A stretch of DNA of 64,000 nucleotides from Clostridia bacterium (GCA_017471765.1 JAFURT010000020.1:20903-84902); one strand, 5' to 3'. Positions 1 to 8,299 are shown, counted from the first letter of the stretch. The notes: a model not told the origin generated them from the letters alone. Numbers and translations: made by a program.

Positions 1-48
1 ATTCTGCACCTTGTACTGCTTGCCGCCGGTTTCAATGATAGCGTACAT
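1..48 (-). CDS. rplU: 50S ribosomal protein L21, 5' end only
   Basis: The first 16 codons on the minus strand read MYAIIETGGKQYKVQN, the well conserved amino end of ribosomal protein L21, a 23S rRNA-binding component of the large subunit. The rest of the gene lies outside the window. The ATG is at 48-46, preceded by the purine-rich GGCAGGT. In Firmicutes this gene normally heads an rplU-ysxB-rpmA operon, which would continue to the left. Identification rests on a short but highly conserved stretch. Confidence 0.9.
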   Translation of the reverse strand, partial: MYAIIETGGKQYKVQN

Positions 49-135
49 TGGCTGTACCTGCCTTTTCTTTAGACTCGCTGTGCAGGGCGGAGCGTACGCT
101 CACTTATGCACATAGTGCGCCCGTTACATGCGGCA
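49..135 (-). ncRNA. Leader of rplU, candidate L21 autoregulatory leader
   Basis: The roughly 87-nt untranslated leader of rplU can fold into a compact structure. An outer stem (GGGC with GCCC, plus-strand 85-122) encloses two hairpins, GCAC-TAT-GTGC and GAGCG-TA-CGCTC. Firmicute rplU operons often carry an L21 leader RNA bound by a ribosomal protein for feedback control, and this one has the position and size expected. Membership of that family is inferred from layout, not from an alignment. Confidence 0.55.
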
Positions 136-141
136 TCGGCC

Positions 142-170
142 ATTATAACATGTATGATGGCGTTTGTCAA
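142..170 (-). promoter_or_regulatory. SigA promoter of rplU
   Basis: On the minus strand a perfect TTGACA (plus 165-170) is followed after 17 bases by a perfect TATAAT (plus 142-147). Both hexamers match the housekeeping consensus exactly, as expected for a highly expressed ribosomal protein operon. Confidence 0.9.
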
Positions 171-240
171 CTCTTTTTTTCAAACATTTTCTTTTTTGCG
201 GAATCCCGACGCACCCTCCCTTCCGCCGGCGCATATAGTG

Positions 241-264
241 GATTGACGGAGTCTTCCGTCAATC
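241..264 (+). promoter_or_regulatory. Perfect hairpin in the leader of the DUF11 gene
   Basis: A perfect 10-bp inverted repeat (241-250 with 255-264, loop GTCT) ends seven bases before the ribosome binding site of the gene at 286. It lacks a T-run, so it is not a terminator. It could stabilise the mRNA or be an operator; function is unknown. Confidence 0.6.
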
Positions 265-285
265 TGTGTGAAAGGAGGAAATCTT

Positions 286-1140
286 ATGGCAATTTTCAGC
301 AATCAGGCCACCATCACGTATAACGGCATCACCACCAGCTCTAATGTGGCCTACGGCGAAATTCTGGATGTGCTTTCCGCTACCAAAACAGTGGTGGAGG
401 CCGGCTATACCCCCGGCAGCACCGTCACCTATGTGGTGTCCCTGCGGAATACCGGCTCGGTGCCGCTGACCGGGCTGATCGTCACCGACGATCTGGGGGG
501 CTATCCCTTCGGGACGGGGACAGTCTATCCTCTGGCGTATGTGGCCGGCTCGGTACAGCTGTTTGCGGACGGTGCGCCCCAGCCCGCCCCGGCCGTTACC
601 GTCGGGCCGCCTCTGGTCTTTACCGGCATCAGCGTACCGGCAGACGGCGATGTTGTCCTGGTATATCAGGCCACTGTGACCGACTTTGCTAATCCGGCCG
701 CCGATGGGACCATCGAAAACACCGTTACGGTCACCGGTGACGGGCTGAGTGCCCCCATCACCGCTTCGGCCACCGTGGGGACCACCGCCACGCCGGCACT
801 GAGCATCTCCAAGTCCATCTCTCCCGGACAGGTTGTGGATAACGACCGGGTGACCTACACCTTTGTTATCCAGAACACCGGCAACACCCCCGTGGACGCC
901 ACCGATGATGCATCCATCACCGATGTCTTTGACCCGATTTTGTCTGCGTTGACCGTCGTCTTTAACGGGGCAAGCTGGGCGGCGGGAACAAATTACACCT
1001 ACAACGGGACGACCGGCGAGTTTACCACCCTGCCCGGGCAGATCACTGTGCCGGCCGCCACCATCGCCCAAGATCCTACCACCGGTGTCTATACCTTGAC
1101 CCCCGGTGTAGCGACCCTGACCGTTACCGGCACGATCTGA
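286..1140 (+). CDS. DUF11-repeat protein, possible surface or spore-coat component
   Basis: The 284-residue protein begins MAIFSNQATITYNG and contains two DUF11-type beta-sandwich repeats. Their hallmark is the stretch S.TKTVVEAGYTPGSTVTYVV..NTG..PLTGL.VTDDL near residues 30-75, repeated as SISKSISPGQVVDNDRVTYTFVIQNTGN at about 170-200. The ATG at 286 is chosen because AAAGGAGG stands six bases upstream. There is no signal peptide, no membrane segment and no sorting motif, although DUF11 domains are usually extracellular. Threonine and valine are abundant and cysteine is absent. It stands alone between divergent rplU and tRNA-Lys. A surface or spore-coat role is inference only. Confidence 0.75.
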   Translation: MAIFSNQATITYNGITTSSNVAYGEILDVLSATKTVVEAGYTPGSTVTYVVSLRNTGSVPLTGLIVTDDLGGYPFGTGTVYPLAYVAGSVQLFADGAPQPAPAVTVGPPLVFTGISVPADGDVVLVYQATVTDFANPAADGTIENTVTVTGDGLSAPITASATVGTTATPALSISKSISPGQVVDNDRVTYTFVIQNTGNTPVDATDDASITDVFDPILSALTVVFNGASWAAGTNYTYNGTTGEFTTLPGQITVPAATIAQDPTTGVYTLTPGVATLTVTGTI

Positions 1141-1142
1141 TG

Positions 1143-1405
1143 TTTGGCGCAACATGCCGATGACTAAAGTCGGCTTACCCGGACAGAGCGCCAAAAAAGC
1201 CTCACCCATCGAGTGAAAAAAACAGGATGCTCCTGCTTTCTCCGGTGGACTCGGCGACATTCGGCGCTGTCGCGCCGAAGTCGGTCGAGATTTTGCTTGC
1301 GGAGCTATATGCCCCGCATTTCGCCTGCCGGCGAAACCGCAAAACTCGCTGTCTCTGCGTAAATCGGGGACTCGGCGACATTCGGCGCTGTCGCGCCGAA
1401 GTCGG
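1143..1405. repeat. Repeat-rich intergenic DNA with two 37-bp direct repeats
   Basis: After the DUF11 gene there are two exact 37-bp copies (1248-1284 and 1369-1405), each containing an 8-bp perfect hairpin TTCGGCGC-TGTC-GCGCCGAA. The phrase CTTACCCGGACAGA.CGCCAAAAAA also occurs twice (about 1174-1198 and 1407-1431), and TTTGGCGC (1143-1150) pairs with GCGCCAAA (1188-1195). No protein-coding gene is credible here. This looks like a decayed or duplicated terminator-linked palindromic repeat. Confidence 0.7.
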
Positions 1406-1427
1406 GCTTACCCGGACAGAACGCCAA

Positions 1428-1462
1428 AAAAAGAGCCTCACCCGGTGGGTGAGGCTCTTTTT
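1428..1462. terminator. Bidirectional terminator between DUF11 gene and tRNA-Lys
   Basis: A 16-bp stem (1428-1443 with 1447-1462, 3-base loop) is flanked by A-runs on the left and T-runs on the right. It can therefore stop transcription from both the plus-strand gene and the minus-strand tRNA. Confidence 0.85.
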
Positions 1463-1463
1463 T

Positions 1464-1539
1464 TGGTGATCCATCGGGGATTCGAACCCCGGACACCCTG
1501 ATTAAAAGTCAGGTGCTCTACCGACTGAGCTAATGGATC
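1464..1539 (-). tRNA. tRNA-Lys(TTT)
   Basis: The minus strand folds into a complete cloverleaf: acceptor GATCCAT with ATGGATC, D-arm GCTC..GAGC, anticodon stem CCTGA/TCAGG with loop CTTTTAA (anticodon TTT), and T-arm CGGGG-TTCGAAT-CCCCG. The 3' CCA is encoded (plus TGG at 1464-1466). It decodes AAA/AAG lysine codons. It is a single tRNA gene with the strong hairpin terminator immediately after its 3' end. Confidence 0.95.
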
Positions 1540-1680
1540 ATGCGGAATTGCGCTAACCTATTATAGCCAACCAAAATCAAAAAGTCAAGTACGAATTGCA
1601 GAAAATCCCAGCTGACAGGCAAATTCTTCCCGATTTTTCCCCAAAAATACCCCTGCGGTAAAAAATTCATCATTTATTCC

Positions 1681-1708
1681 TTTACTTTTTCCCGAAATTT
1701 GCTACAAT
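1681..1708 (+). promoter_or_regulatory. Probable promoter of apt-relQ
   Basis: TTTACT (1681-1686) and TACAAT (1703-1708) are separated by 16 bases, followed by about 25 bases of leader and AAAGGAG before the apt ATG. The DNA between the tRNA and this point (1540-1680) is AT-rich and shows no gene. Confidence 0.6.
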
Positions 1709-1741
1709 AGAAGCGAAGCAATCCCAAAAGGAGCGATAATA

Positions 1742-2266
1742 ATGAAAACCGTAAAAGATTACATACGCACCATCCCGGATTTCCCCGAGCCGGGCATTAT
1801 GTTCCGGGACGTGACCAGTGTCCTGCAGGATGCTGACGGCCTGCAACTGGCCATTGACGAGCTGCAGAAAAAGCTGGAGGGCGTGGACTTCGACGTGCTG
1901 GTTGGCGCCGAGAGTCGGGGCTTTATCTTCGGTATGCCGCTGGCCTACAACCTGCACAAGCCCTTCGCCCTGGTGCGCAAGGCCGGTAAGCTCCCCTGCC
2001 AGGTCATCCGGCAAGAGTATGCGCTGGAATACGGCACGGCCACCATCGAAATGCACACCGATGCCATCAAGCCGGGACAGCGGGTGGTTATTATTGACGA
2101 CCTCATTGCCACCGGCGGCACCGTCAAGGCGGCCACCCAGTTGGTGGAACAGCTGGGCGGTGAAGTGGTCAAAATCCTGTTCCTGCTGGAACTGAAAGGC
2201 CTCAACGGCCGGGAAACGCTGGCCGGCTATGATGTGGACGCCGTGGTGAGCTATGATGGAAAATAA
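1742..2266 (+). CDS. apt: Adenine phosphoribosyltransferase
   Basis: This cytosolic purine-salvage enzyme converts adenine and PRPP to AMP and pyrophosphate. The 174-residue length is typical. The amino end IPDFPEPGIMFRDVT (residues 11-25) is the Apt signature, and the PRPP-binding loop VVIIDDLIATGGT lies at 115-127. The ATG at 1742 follows AAAGGAG by eight bases. The stop overlaps the start of the alarmone synthetase gene, so the two are translationally coupled. The same apt-(p)ppGpp synthetase pairing is common in Clostridia, where apt often neighbours relA, and fits joint control of purine pools. Confidence 0.95.
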   Translation: MKTVKDYIRTIPDFPEPGIMFRDVTSVLQDADGLQLAIDELQKKLEGVDFDVLVGAESRGFIFGMPLAYNLHKPFALVRKAGKLPCQVIRQEYALEYGTATIEMHTDAIKPGQRVVIIDDLIATGGTVKAATQLVEQLGGEVVKILFLLELKGLNGRETLAGYDVDAVVSYDGK

Positions 2267-2951
2267 ACACAGCCTGGAGCAACAGCTATCTGCCCTCTTC
2301 ACCGAGGAACTGGCGGAGGAAGCCCAGGAGAAAATGCACAAATACAACAAGCTGATGGCCTATTATCGCTGTGCGATGATGGAGGTGGAGACCAAGCTGA
2401 ATGTACTCAACGAGGAATTCTCCCTCCGGTACGACCGCAACCCCATCAGCGGCATCAAGACCCGGCTGAAAAAGCTGCCCAGCATTCAGGAAAAGCTGAA
2501 ACGGCTGGGGGTGCCCCCCACCATCGATAACATTGAGGAACACCTGAGCGATGTGGCCGGCGTCCGGGTGGTTTGCTCCTTCCCGGAGGATGTATACATG
2601 CTGGCAAAGGCCCTGCTCAGCCAGGATGACATCACCCTCATTGCCAAAAAAGACTACATCGCCTACCCCAAGGAGAACGGCTACCGCAGTCTGCACCTCA
2701 TCGTAGCGGTGCCCATCTTCCTCGCCCACGAAAAGCGCATCATGCGTGTGGAAATCCAACTGCGCACCATCGCCATGGATTTCTGGGCCAGCCTGGAGCA
2801 CCAGCTCCGGTACAAAAAGGATTTCCAGTTCACCGAGGATATGGCCAAGGAGCTGAAATTCTGCGCCGAGCTCAGTGCTGAGCTGGACCGCCGCATGGAC
2901 GCCCTGCGGGAGCTGGTGCAGGAGGATGGGAAACCGTCGGAAGCACCGTAA
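2253..2951 (+). CDS. Small alarmone synthetase, RelQ/YjbM-like GTP pyrophosphokinase
   Basis: The 232-residue protein has only the RelA/SpoT synthetase domain; there is no HD hydrolase and no TGS or ACT domain. It would transfer pyrophosphate from ATP to GTP or GDP to make (p)ppGpp. Visible motifs are the nucleotide-binding SDVAGVRV (99-106, with Asp100), the G-loop YPKENGYRSLH (138-148) and VEIQLRT (166-172, Glu167 and Gln169). The carboxyl end is a charged helix of the kind that mediates tetramerisation in RelQ. The start is one of two adjacent ATGs inside the last codons of apt (14-nt overlap). A hairpin at 2971-3000 follows. Confidence 0.88.
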   Translation: MMENKHSLEQQLSALFTEELAEEAQEKMHKYNKLMAYYRCAMMEVETKLNVLNEEFSLRYDRNPISGIKTRLKKLPSIQEKLKRLGVPPTIDNIEEHLSDVAGVRVVCSFPEDVYMLAKALLSQDDITLIAKKDYIAYPKENGYRSLHLIVAVPIFLAHEKRIMRVEIQLRTIAMDFWASLEHQLRYKKDFQFTEDMAKELKFCAELSAELDRRMDALRELVQEDGKPSEAP

Positions 2952-2970
2952 ACGCCCACATAACAAATCC

Positions 2971-3000
2971 GCCCCGACAGAAACAAGTCTGTCGGGGCGT
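2971..3000 (+). terminator. Hairpin after the alarmone synthetase gene
   Basis: A perfect 12-bp GC-rich stem (2971-2982 with 2989-3000, loop AACAAG) follows the stop codon by about 20 bases. There is no T-run after it, so it may stabilise the 3' end of the mRNA or act as a factor-assisted terminator. Confidence 0.6.
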
Positions 3001-3021
3001 GTGTCGTTCGTGCCGATTTTC

Positions 3022-3320
3022 TCATATAGTAGAGTAAAGCCGATCGTCTTTCCATCGCTGCGGATTGTGCTGAATATACGCCCAAATCTCCGCATAGTCC
3101 GTCTTGTTCCGCACAACATGGTCATAAAAGGACTTCTGCCAAACAGATACTCCCAACCGCTTGGTAACCACCCCTTTATACTGCTGAATGACGGTTGATA
3201 CCGTAGGGGCGACCAAAACAGACATTGTCTATCCTTTGTGCACAGGGTAATAAAATAGACACCACTGCTACTATAATCGTATTCTGTCAGCCGGATGGGC
3301 TTTCTTGTCGGTCTTTCCAT
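3022..3320 (-). pseudogene. Remnant of a REP-associated tyrosine transposase
   Basis: Two minus-strand frames together resemble the ends of a Y1/IS200-like REP-associated transposase. The amino end is MERPTRKPIRLTEYDYSSSG followed by VYFITLCTKDR (3320 to about 3230). The carboxyl end, in another frame, contains PTVSTVIQQYKGVVTKRLG...VWQKSFYDHVVRN..DYAEIWAYIQHNPQRW (about 3205 to 3025). The middle, which should hold the catalytic HUH motif, is missing, so the gene has an internal deletion plus frame change and cannot make an active enzyme. Such transposases mobilise palindromic repeats like those at 19685, 19817, 21509, 21634 and 21759. Confidence 0.8.
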
Positions 3321-3323
3321 TTC

Positions 3324-4964
3324 CTAATCCCATTTTTTCGCTTCATAAAACGCCAGCGGCGAGCCATATACACCGCCACCGAAGGGGCGCACGGTGACCC
3401 CCTCCACACCGGGGGCGATACCGTAATACCGCTTGGGATAGCTCAGAGGCAGGGTGGGACACTGCTCCCATAGCAGGCTCTCCAACGCCTCCAGCTCGCT
3501 CCGGCCGCCGCGCAGGGCGGCGGTGACAGCGGTATCCACCGCCTTGCTGGTAAAGCCGCCCCGGTTGCCCACGCCGCCGGTGGCAAACAGAGACAGATTT
3601 TCTGCTCCGGTCAGGCCGGTGGGGGTGTGGGTGTAGATGACCGCCTCCGCCCCGGGATAAAAACCGTCGGCCATCCCCTTATTCAGCTGGGCCGCCGGCA
3701 CCGTCACCAGCGTGACGGACAGTTTCAGGTTCTTCTGCCAGGACTGGATGATATACCGGGCCAGATTGGCACTGACATCATCGTCAGCGGCCACCACCGT
3801 GACGGTGGGCAGCTTGGGGTTGTCCTTATCCGGGTACAGCACCGCCAGGCCCTGCCGCAGGGCGGCCTGCGCCTGCTCCACCCGGGTGGTAAAGGGACGC
3901 TGATTCTCCGGAGTGCGGTACACCTCGTTCCCGGTCACTACCGCCGCCGGGGGAATATACCCCACCGCCGGGGTCTCCCCCGCCTTTTCCAGATAGGTAT
4001 ACACCGTCCCCCACTCCACGCTGTCTCGTAGCGCCTGCCGGATGGCCGGCACGGACAGGGGGTCGGCAGAGGCGTTAAACCACAGGCTACGCAGAGTATC
4101 CTCCAGCTCCACCACCGTGGCCCCGGCCGCCCTGGCCGGGGTTACCTGCTCCGGAAGCAAGGCCGCCACATCCAGGGCGCCGGTGCCCAGCGCCGAGGCG
4201 GTCTCCTCCGCATTAATAACAAACCGCACCGCCTCCGGGGCGATGGCATCGGCGGCATGATACTGCTCATTCTTATATAGTAATAAAGAGGCATCGTGAT
4301 TCCAGGCTGTCAGCCAAAAGGCGCCGTTGGAGATCAGATACTCCTCCTCCAGCCCATAGCGGCCGCCCGTGTAGGCGAAAAACGCCCGGCTACAGGGCAT
4401 ACACACCGGGGTAGCCAGCACCGCCGGGAAATCCTCGTCCGGGGCGGTAAGGGTGATGGTGAGCACTGTATCGCTCACCGCCTGTACCCCCAGGGTGTCC
4501 ACCGGCTGTTTGCCCTCGTGCACCGCCCGGGCGCCGGCGATGGCGTACAGCTTCTTTGCCGCCGGGGCCCCGGTCTCCGGGGAAAGTGCCCTTTGCAGAC
4601 CGTAGACGAAATCGTCTGCCACCACCTGCACCGGGTCATCCCATGGGGTCTCTGTGCCCCGAAGCTTCAGGGTGCTCCAGTAGCTCTCTTTCAGGGTGAA
4701 GGTATAGGTTAGCCCGTCTGCCGACACCGTCCAATCGGCGGCGCCGGGGACTGCCTGGCCGGTGCTGTCCAGCCGGGTCAGCCCCTCAAACAAGGCGGTC
4801 ACCACCGTGATGGCCGCTGAATCTGTCGCCATCTGGGGGTCAAGCTGGGCCGGCTCCGCCGCCAGCGGTAGCCGGAAGCCCTTTCCGGTACCGTCATCGC
4901 CACAGCCGCCAAACAGGCCGCACAGTAGCATGCAGGCAACCAACAGACAAGCAAGCCGTTTCAT
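3324..4964 (-). CDS. Oligopeptide/nickel-type ABC transporter substrate-binding lipoprotein
   Basis: The 546-residue protein belongs to solute-binding family 5 (OppA/DppA type). It starts with a lipoprotein signal peptide: KR, a hydrophobic stretch, then the lipobox LFGGC with Cys21 as lipidated residue. After that come the family hallmarks EPAQLDPQMATDSAAITVV..LFEGLTRLD at about 36-65 and DADGLTYTFTLKESYWS-like text near 80-95. It would sit on the outer face of the membrane and capture peptides. No permease or ATPase genes lie next to it, so it probably shares a transporter encoded elsewhere. GAAAGGAGG stands eight bases before the ATG. The nearest upstream gene, YfhO-like, is on the same strand with a hairpin between. 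Confidence 0.88.
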   Translation of the reverse strand: MKRLACLLVACMLLCGLFGGCGDDGTGKGFRLPLAAEPAQLDPQMATDSAAITVVTALFEGLTRLDSTGQAVPGAADWTVSADGLTYTFTLKESYWSTLKLRGTETPWDDPVQVVADDFVYGLQRALSPETGAPAAKKLYAIAGARAVHEGKQPVDTLGVQAVSDTVLTITLTAPDEDFPAVLATPVCMPCSRAFFAYTGGRYGLEEEYLISNGAFWLTAWNHDASLLLYKNEQYHAADAIAPEAVRFVINAEETASALGTGALDVAALLPEQVTPARAAGATVVELEDTLRSLWFNASADPLSVPAIRQALRDSVEWGTVYTYLEKAGETPAVGYIPPAAVVTGNEVYRTPENQRPFTTRVEQAQAALRQGLAVLYPDKDNPKLPTVTVVAADDDVSANLARYIIQSWQKNLKLSVTLVTVPAAQLNKGMADGFYPGAEAVIYTHTPTGLTGAENLSLFATGGVGNRGGFTSKAVDTAVTAALRGGRSELEALESLLWEQCPTLPLSYPKRYYGIAPGVEGVTVRPFGGGVYGSPLAFYEAKKWD

Positions 4965-4997
4965 CGGCCATCCTCCTTTCGTCGGTATAGGGAAAAC

Positions 4998-5032
4998 CGT
5001 CCCGGAAGCTCTGTGTACCAGCCGCCGGGACG
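4998..5032 (-). terminator. Hairpin between YfhO-like and substrate-binding genes
   Basis: CGTCCCGG (4998-5005) pairs with CCGGGACG (5025-5032) across a long loop, followed on the minus strand by GGTTTT. It probably ends the moxR-YfhO operon or reduces read-through into the lipoprotein gene. Confidence 0.5.
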
Positions 5033-5043
5033 CTTTTTTAAAC

Positions 5044-8000
5044 TTATTCCTCCGCAGGCGTCTCCGGTTCGGCCGGTTCTGCCGGCTCTACCGGGTCCAT
5101 CCCGCCTTCGGGCATAGCCTCTGCCGGCTCCAGCAGTTCCTCCAGCGAGTCGGGCAGGTCAGCGGCCAGTACCGGCGCCCCCGGCTCGGTCGACTGTGCA
5201 GACAGCTCCCGGATACGGGCCTGCATCAACCGGGCATGGGCTTTTTGCCGCCGCAGGGCCGGGATAAACCACAGCAGTACCACCACCAGCAGGCTACCAA
5301 GGCTGATCAGGAGACCCAGCATCTGGCCGGGGGCACGGTAGGTCAGCTCCACCGTATGGTTGCCAGCCGGCACCTTGGCACATAGTAGAGCGCCGTCGGT
5401 GCCATCCAAGGTCTGCGCCAGGGGGAATGTCTCCACCGGTTGGCCGTCCACCGTCACCGTCCAGCCCTTGTCATAGGGAACGGTCAGCACCAGCGCTCCG
5501 TCTTCCTTCGCCGTCAGCGTACCCTCGATGCAGGTATCGCTCATGGAGGTGACCGTCAGCCCACCCTCGCGCAGGGAGGCCAGGCTCTGCTCCATCACCT
5601 CGGCGTTCAGCCGCATCAGATAGATGTTTCCGGTGGCGGCGGTGTCGCTCTTCACCCACACCTGCACCGTCTGTCCGGCGGTGAGGGTGCCCATATCAAT
5701 AATATACGGCTCGTGGTGTACCACATTCCAAGTGTTCTGGGGCTGGCCGTCGGCGGTGGAGGTCAGCACGGTCAGCTCATCCGCCGCCCGGCAGTCCACA
5801 AAGGCAAAATACTGCCCATCCTGCTCCACGGTGGCCGAGAATTCTTCTTCATCCTCACTGCCGGGGACATAGAAGGCGGTGTCGCTATTGAGGGAGGCGC
5901 CCTCGGTCAGCGCCTCCAGTTGCATCTGCTCGTACAGGAGATTCCACTCCCCCAGCAGGTCGGCGTATAACTGCTCCTGACTGCCGAAGGGGTCATATTT
6001 CAGCCCCCGGTAGTCTCCCACATTTTCGTCCGCCATATACCCCAGAGGCAGGGCCAGGCTGTTGCGGTAGATGTACCGGGTCTGCCCCCCTACCGTCACC
6101 TTCGACACCTGCTCCAGCTGGGGATGGTTGGCAATGTTGCTCTCCAGCACCACATAGCGGATGCCGAACAGAGAATCCACCGCCGGCACAAAGCTGTGGT
6201 ACAGGTAGCTGTTCACGCCGTTGATGGCATAGCCCAGGTCGCCCATGAACAGGGTGGTCTGATAGGGGTTGCTGGAGGCGAAGGTGGTCAGGCCGGCATA
6301 GTGATGCAGGCAGGGGTCCATGCAGGTATCCCGGGGCAGGTACTCCATCCGGCAGAAGTCCTCACCCAATTCCTCTTTGATAAGCGCCTGCACCTGCCGC
6401 ACCGCCTCCGCATCGGCGGCGGTAGCCTCGTTATCCACATAGTTGCTATGGTTGGTGTAATATTCGTTGCTGTCCACCATCTCCAGCGTATTGCCGGCAC
6501 CAATGACCAGCTCGATGCACACCACCGCCAGCAACAGCCGGGTGGCCATCTGCCGGGGGATGCGCCGCAGGGCGCCGGCTAACAGCACCGCCCCATACAG
6601 CGCCAACAATATAAGGTTGGTATACAAAATCGTGGCCGAGGGGGCGCTATCCGGGTCAATACGCTCCCACAGCACCAGGTAAGCGGCACAGCCGCCAAGC
6701 GAGGCCATCACCTGCTTGGCCGAAGGAGTCACCGGAGCGGTGAGTACCTGAGCCGCCATCAGCAGCACCACAAAGCACACCAGGAAGGAGAAGCGGTAAG
6801 GCAGGTCGTTGGGGGCGTGCAGGCCGTGCCACAGCAGGTCAATCTGGGTCAGCGTACAGCTGAACAGCAGAACGGTCAGCAGGCCGGCATAGCACAGACG
6901 CCGGCGCAGGGAAATCCCCCGGTTAGCCAGATACAGCGGCAACAGCAGTACCGCCGGCAGACCGCAATACAGGTTGGGCAGGTTGCCCGACCGGATGGTG
7001 GGGCTGGCACCGAACAGCATCCGTCCCACCAGGTCAAACAGCGGGAAATTGCTGGTGAAATCCCCCAGCTCCCCACCGGCGGCAGAGGTGCGTCCCAGGG
7101 CCAGGGCGGTGGGCACCAGCAGGGCGGCGGCCAGACCGCCGGCCAGCAGACTGCCGATACCGAACCGGAAACAGCCCACAAACAGCTCCTTGCCGGTGCG
7201 GGGCTGGCGCAGAAGCCACACCAGCATATACAGCACCAGGAACACGCACAGCATAAAGCCGATGTAGTAATTCACAAACAGGGCCAGCGCCAGGGCGAGG
7301 ATGTATGCCACCGGCTTGCCGTGGCGGAGCATACGCTCCATGCACAGCACCACCAGCGGCAGAAGCGCCACCACGTCCAACCACATAATATTCCAGGAAT
7401 AGGCCAGCATATACCCCGACAGGGAATACAGCACGCCGCACAGTACCGCCGCCGTGCTCCGGCGGCCGGTGATATACTGGGCACAGGCCGCAAAGGCGGC
7501 GGCCGTAGCGGCCCCCTTCAGCAGGGTGATGACCAAAATGCCTTCGGTGAGCAGATTTTCCGGGAACAGCAACAACAGGAAATTCAGCGGGCTGGCCAGA
7601 TAATAGGCGAAGGTGGGGATAAAGTTCCCCCCCAGACCCACGTGGAAGGAATAGGTAAAGCCTCTGCCGTTGAGCAACATATCCCGCAGCTCACTGAGCA
7701 GGGGGGCATACTGGTGGTGCATATCCACCACCATCACCGACTTGGGGCCGATGGGCCACACACCCAGGAAGCAATAGGCTACAAAATACAGCGCCAGGCT
7801 CAGTCCGGCCGCCGCCAGAGGGCAGGTCCATCGGGTGGACTTGCTCTCCTGCCCATACCATGCCGAGAGGGCGAAGGTGCCCACCCCGGCCAGTACCAGG
7901 CTACTGCACAGCACGTACATGGCCTTCTGTAGAAGAGCCGCCTCCGTCAGCACCGACATCGCCCGGACAGCCATCACCACCATGGCGGCCACCAGCAGGC

Positions 8001-8070
8001 CGGAAAATACCACGGCCGCCGCCCATCCGGGCATCCGGCGGGTCTGTAAGCTGTTTGCTTGTTCCATCAT
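5044..8070 (-). CDS. YfhO-family multi-spanning membrane protein
   Basis: The 1008-residue protein has about a dozen hydrophobic segments in the first 570 residues, then a large extracytoplasmic region, and a last hydrophobic segment near residue 920 followed by a Glu/Pro-rich tail. Family hallmarks include MVVDMHHQYAPLLSELRDML and YSFHVGLGGNFIPTFAYYLASPLN near residues 110-165, as in YfhO proteins, which resemble GT-C glycosyltransferases and are linked to lipoteichoic acid glycosylation or cell-surface assembly. The first of two ATGs at 8070 is chosen because AAAGGAG is six bases upstream; a longer reading frame without a ribosome binding site is rejected. It is the last gene of the moxR operon. 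The substrate is unknown. Confidence 0.85.
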   Translation of the reverse strand: MMEQANSLQTRRMPGWAAAVVFSGLLVAAMVVMAVRAMSVLTEAALLQKAMYVLCSSLVLAGVGTFALSAWYGQESKSTRWTCPLAAAGLSLALYFVAYCFLGVWPIGPKSVMVVDMHHQYAPLLSELRDMLLNGRGFTYSFHVGLGGNFIPTFAYYLASPLNFLLLLFPENLLTEGILVITLLKGAATAAAFAACAQYITGRRSTAAVLCGVLYSLSGYMLAYSWNIMWLDVVALLPLVVLCMERMLRHGKPVAYILALALALFVNYYIGFMLCVFLVLYMLVWLLRQPRTGKELFVGCFRFGIGSLLAGGLAAALLVPTALALGRTSAAGGELGDFTSNFPLFDLVGRMLFGASPTIRSGNLPNLYCGLPAVLLLPLYLANRGISLRRRLCYAGLLTVLLFSCTLTQIDLLWHGLHAPNDLPYRFSFLVCFVVLLMAAQVLTAPVTPSAKQVMASLGGCAAYLVLWERIDPDSAPSATILYTNLILLALYGAVLLAGALRRIPRQMATRLLLAVVCIELVIGAGNTLEMVDSNEYYTNHSNYVDNEATAADAEAVRQVQALIKEELGEDFCRMEYLPRDTCMDPCLHHYAGLTTFASSNPYQTTLFMGDLGYAINGVNSYLYHSFVPAVDSLFGIRYVVLESNIANHPQLEQVSKVTVGGQTRYIYRNSLALPLGYMADENVGDYRGLKYDPFGSQEQLYADLLGEWNLLYEQMQLEALTEGASLNSDTAFYVPGSEDEEEFSATVEQDGQYFAFVDCRAADELTVLTSTADGQPQNTWNVVHHEPYIIDMGTLTAGQTVQVWVKSDTAATGNIYLMRLNAEVMEQSLASLREGGLTVTSMSDTCIEGTLTAKEDGALVLTVPYDKGWTVTVDGQPVETFPLAQTLDGTDGALLCAKVPAGNHTVELTYRAPGQMLGLLISLGSLLVVVLLWFIPALRRQKAHARLMQARIRELSAQSTEPGAPVLAADLPDSLEELLEPAEAMPEGGMDPVEPAEPAEPETPAEE

Positions 8071-8098
8071 CCCATTCTCCTTTTTCCAAATATCGGGG

Positions 8099-8296
8099 TC
8101 ATGCGTACCGGTAGGTCCGGAAGCTGAACCGGGGCAGCAGCACCCGCCGCCACAGCACATACACAACCCCATTCATCCGCCGCCGGACAGCAAACTCCAG
8201 CGCCGTACGCAACACGGACAAGGCCTCCACCTGTTCAGAGGTGGGCTCGCCGTCACCGTAGTGCATCGCCTCTACCGGCCGCAGAGCATCCGCCAT
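8099..8296 (-). CDS. Small hypothetical protein between transglutaminase and YfhO genes
   Basis: A 65-residue frame starts three bases after the transglutaminase stop codon and ends 28 bases before the YfhO start, in the same direction. It has an acidic first half and a basic, aromatic carboxyl end (VLWRRVLLPRFSFRTYRYA). The ribosome binding site is weak, so translation may depend on coupling to the upstream gene. I recognise no family. Its tight placement in the operon is the only real support. Confidence 0.45.
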   Translation of the reverse strand: MADALRPVEAMHYGDGEPTSEQVEALSVLRTALEFAVRRRMNGVVYVLWRRVLLPRFSFRTYRYA

Positions 8297-8299
8297 ACG

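Noticed and set aside
259-1260. Minus-strand open frame opposite the DUF11 gene
   Set aside because: The plus-strand gene has a perfect ribosome binding site and recognisable domain; the minus frame is Gly/Arg/His-rich antisense.
3230-3320. Start of an intact transposase gene
   Set aside because: The frame runs into unrelated sequence and the catalytic part is absent, so it is annotated as a remnant.
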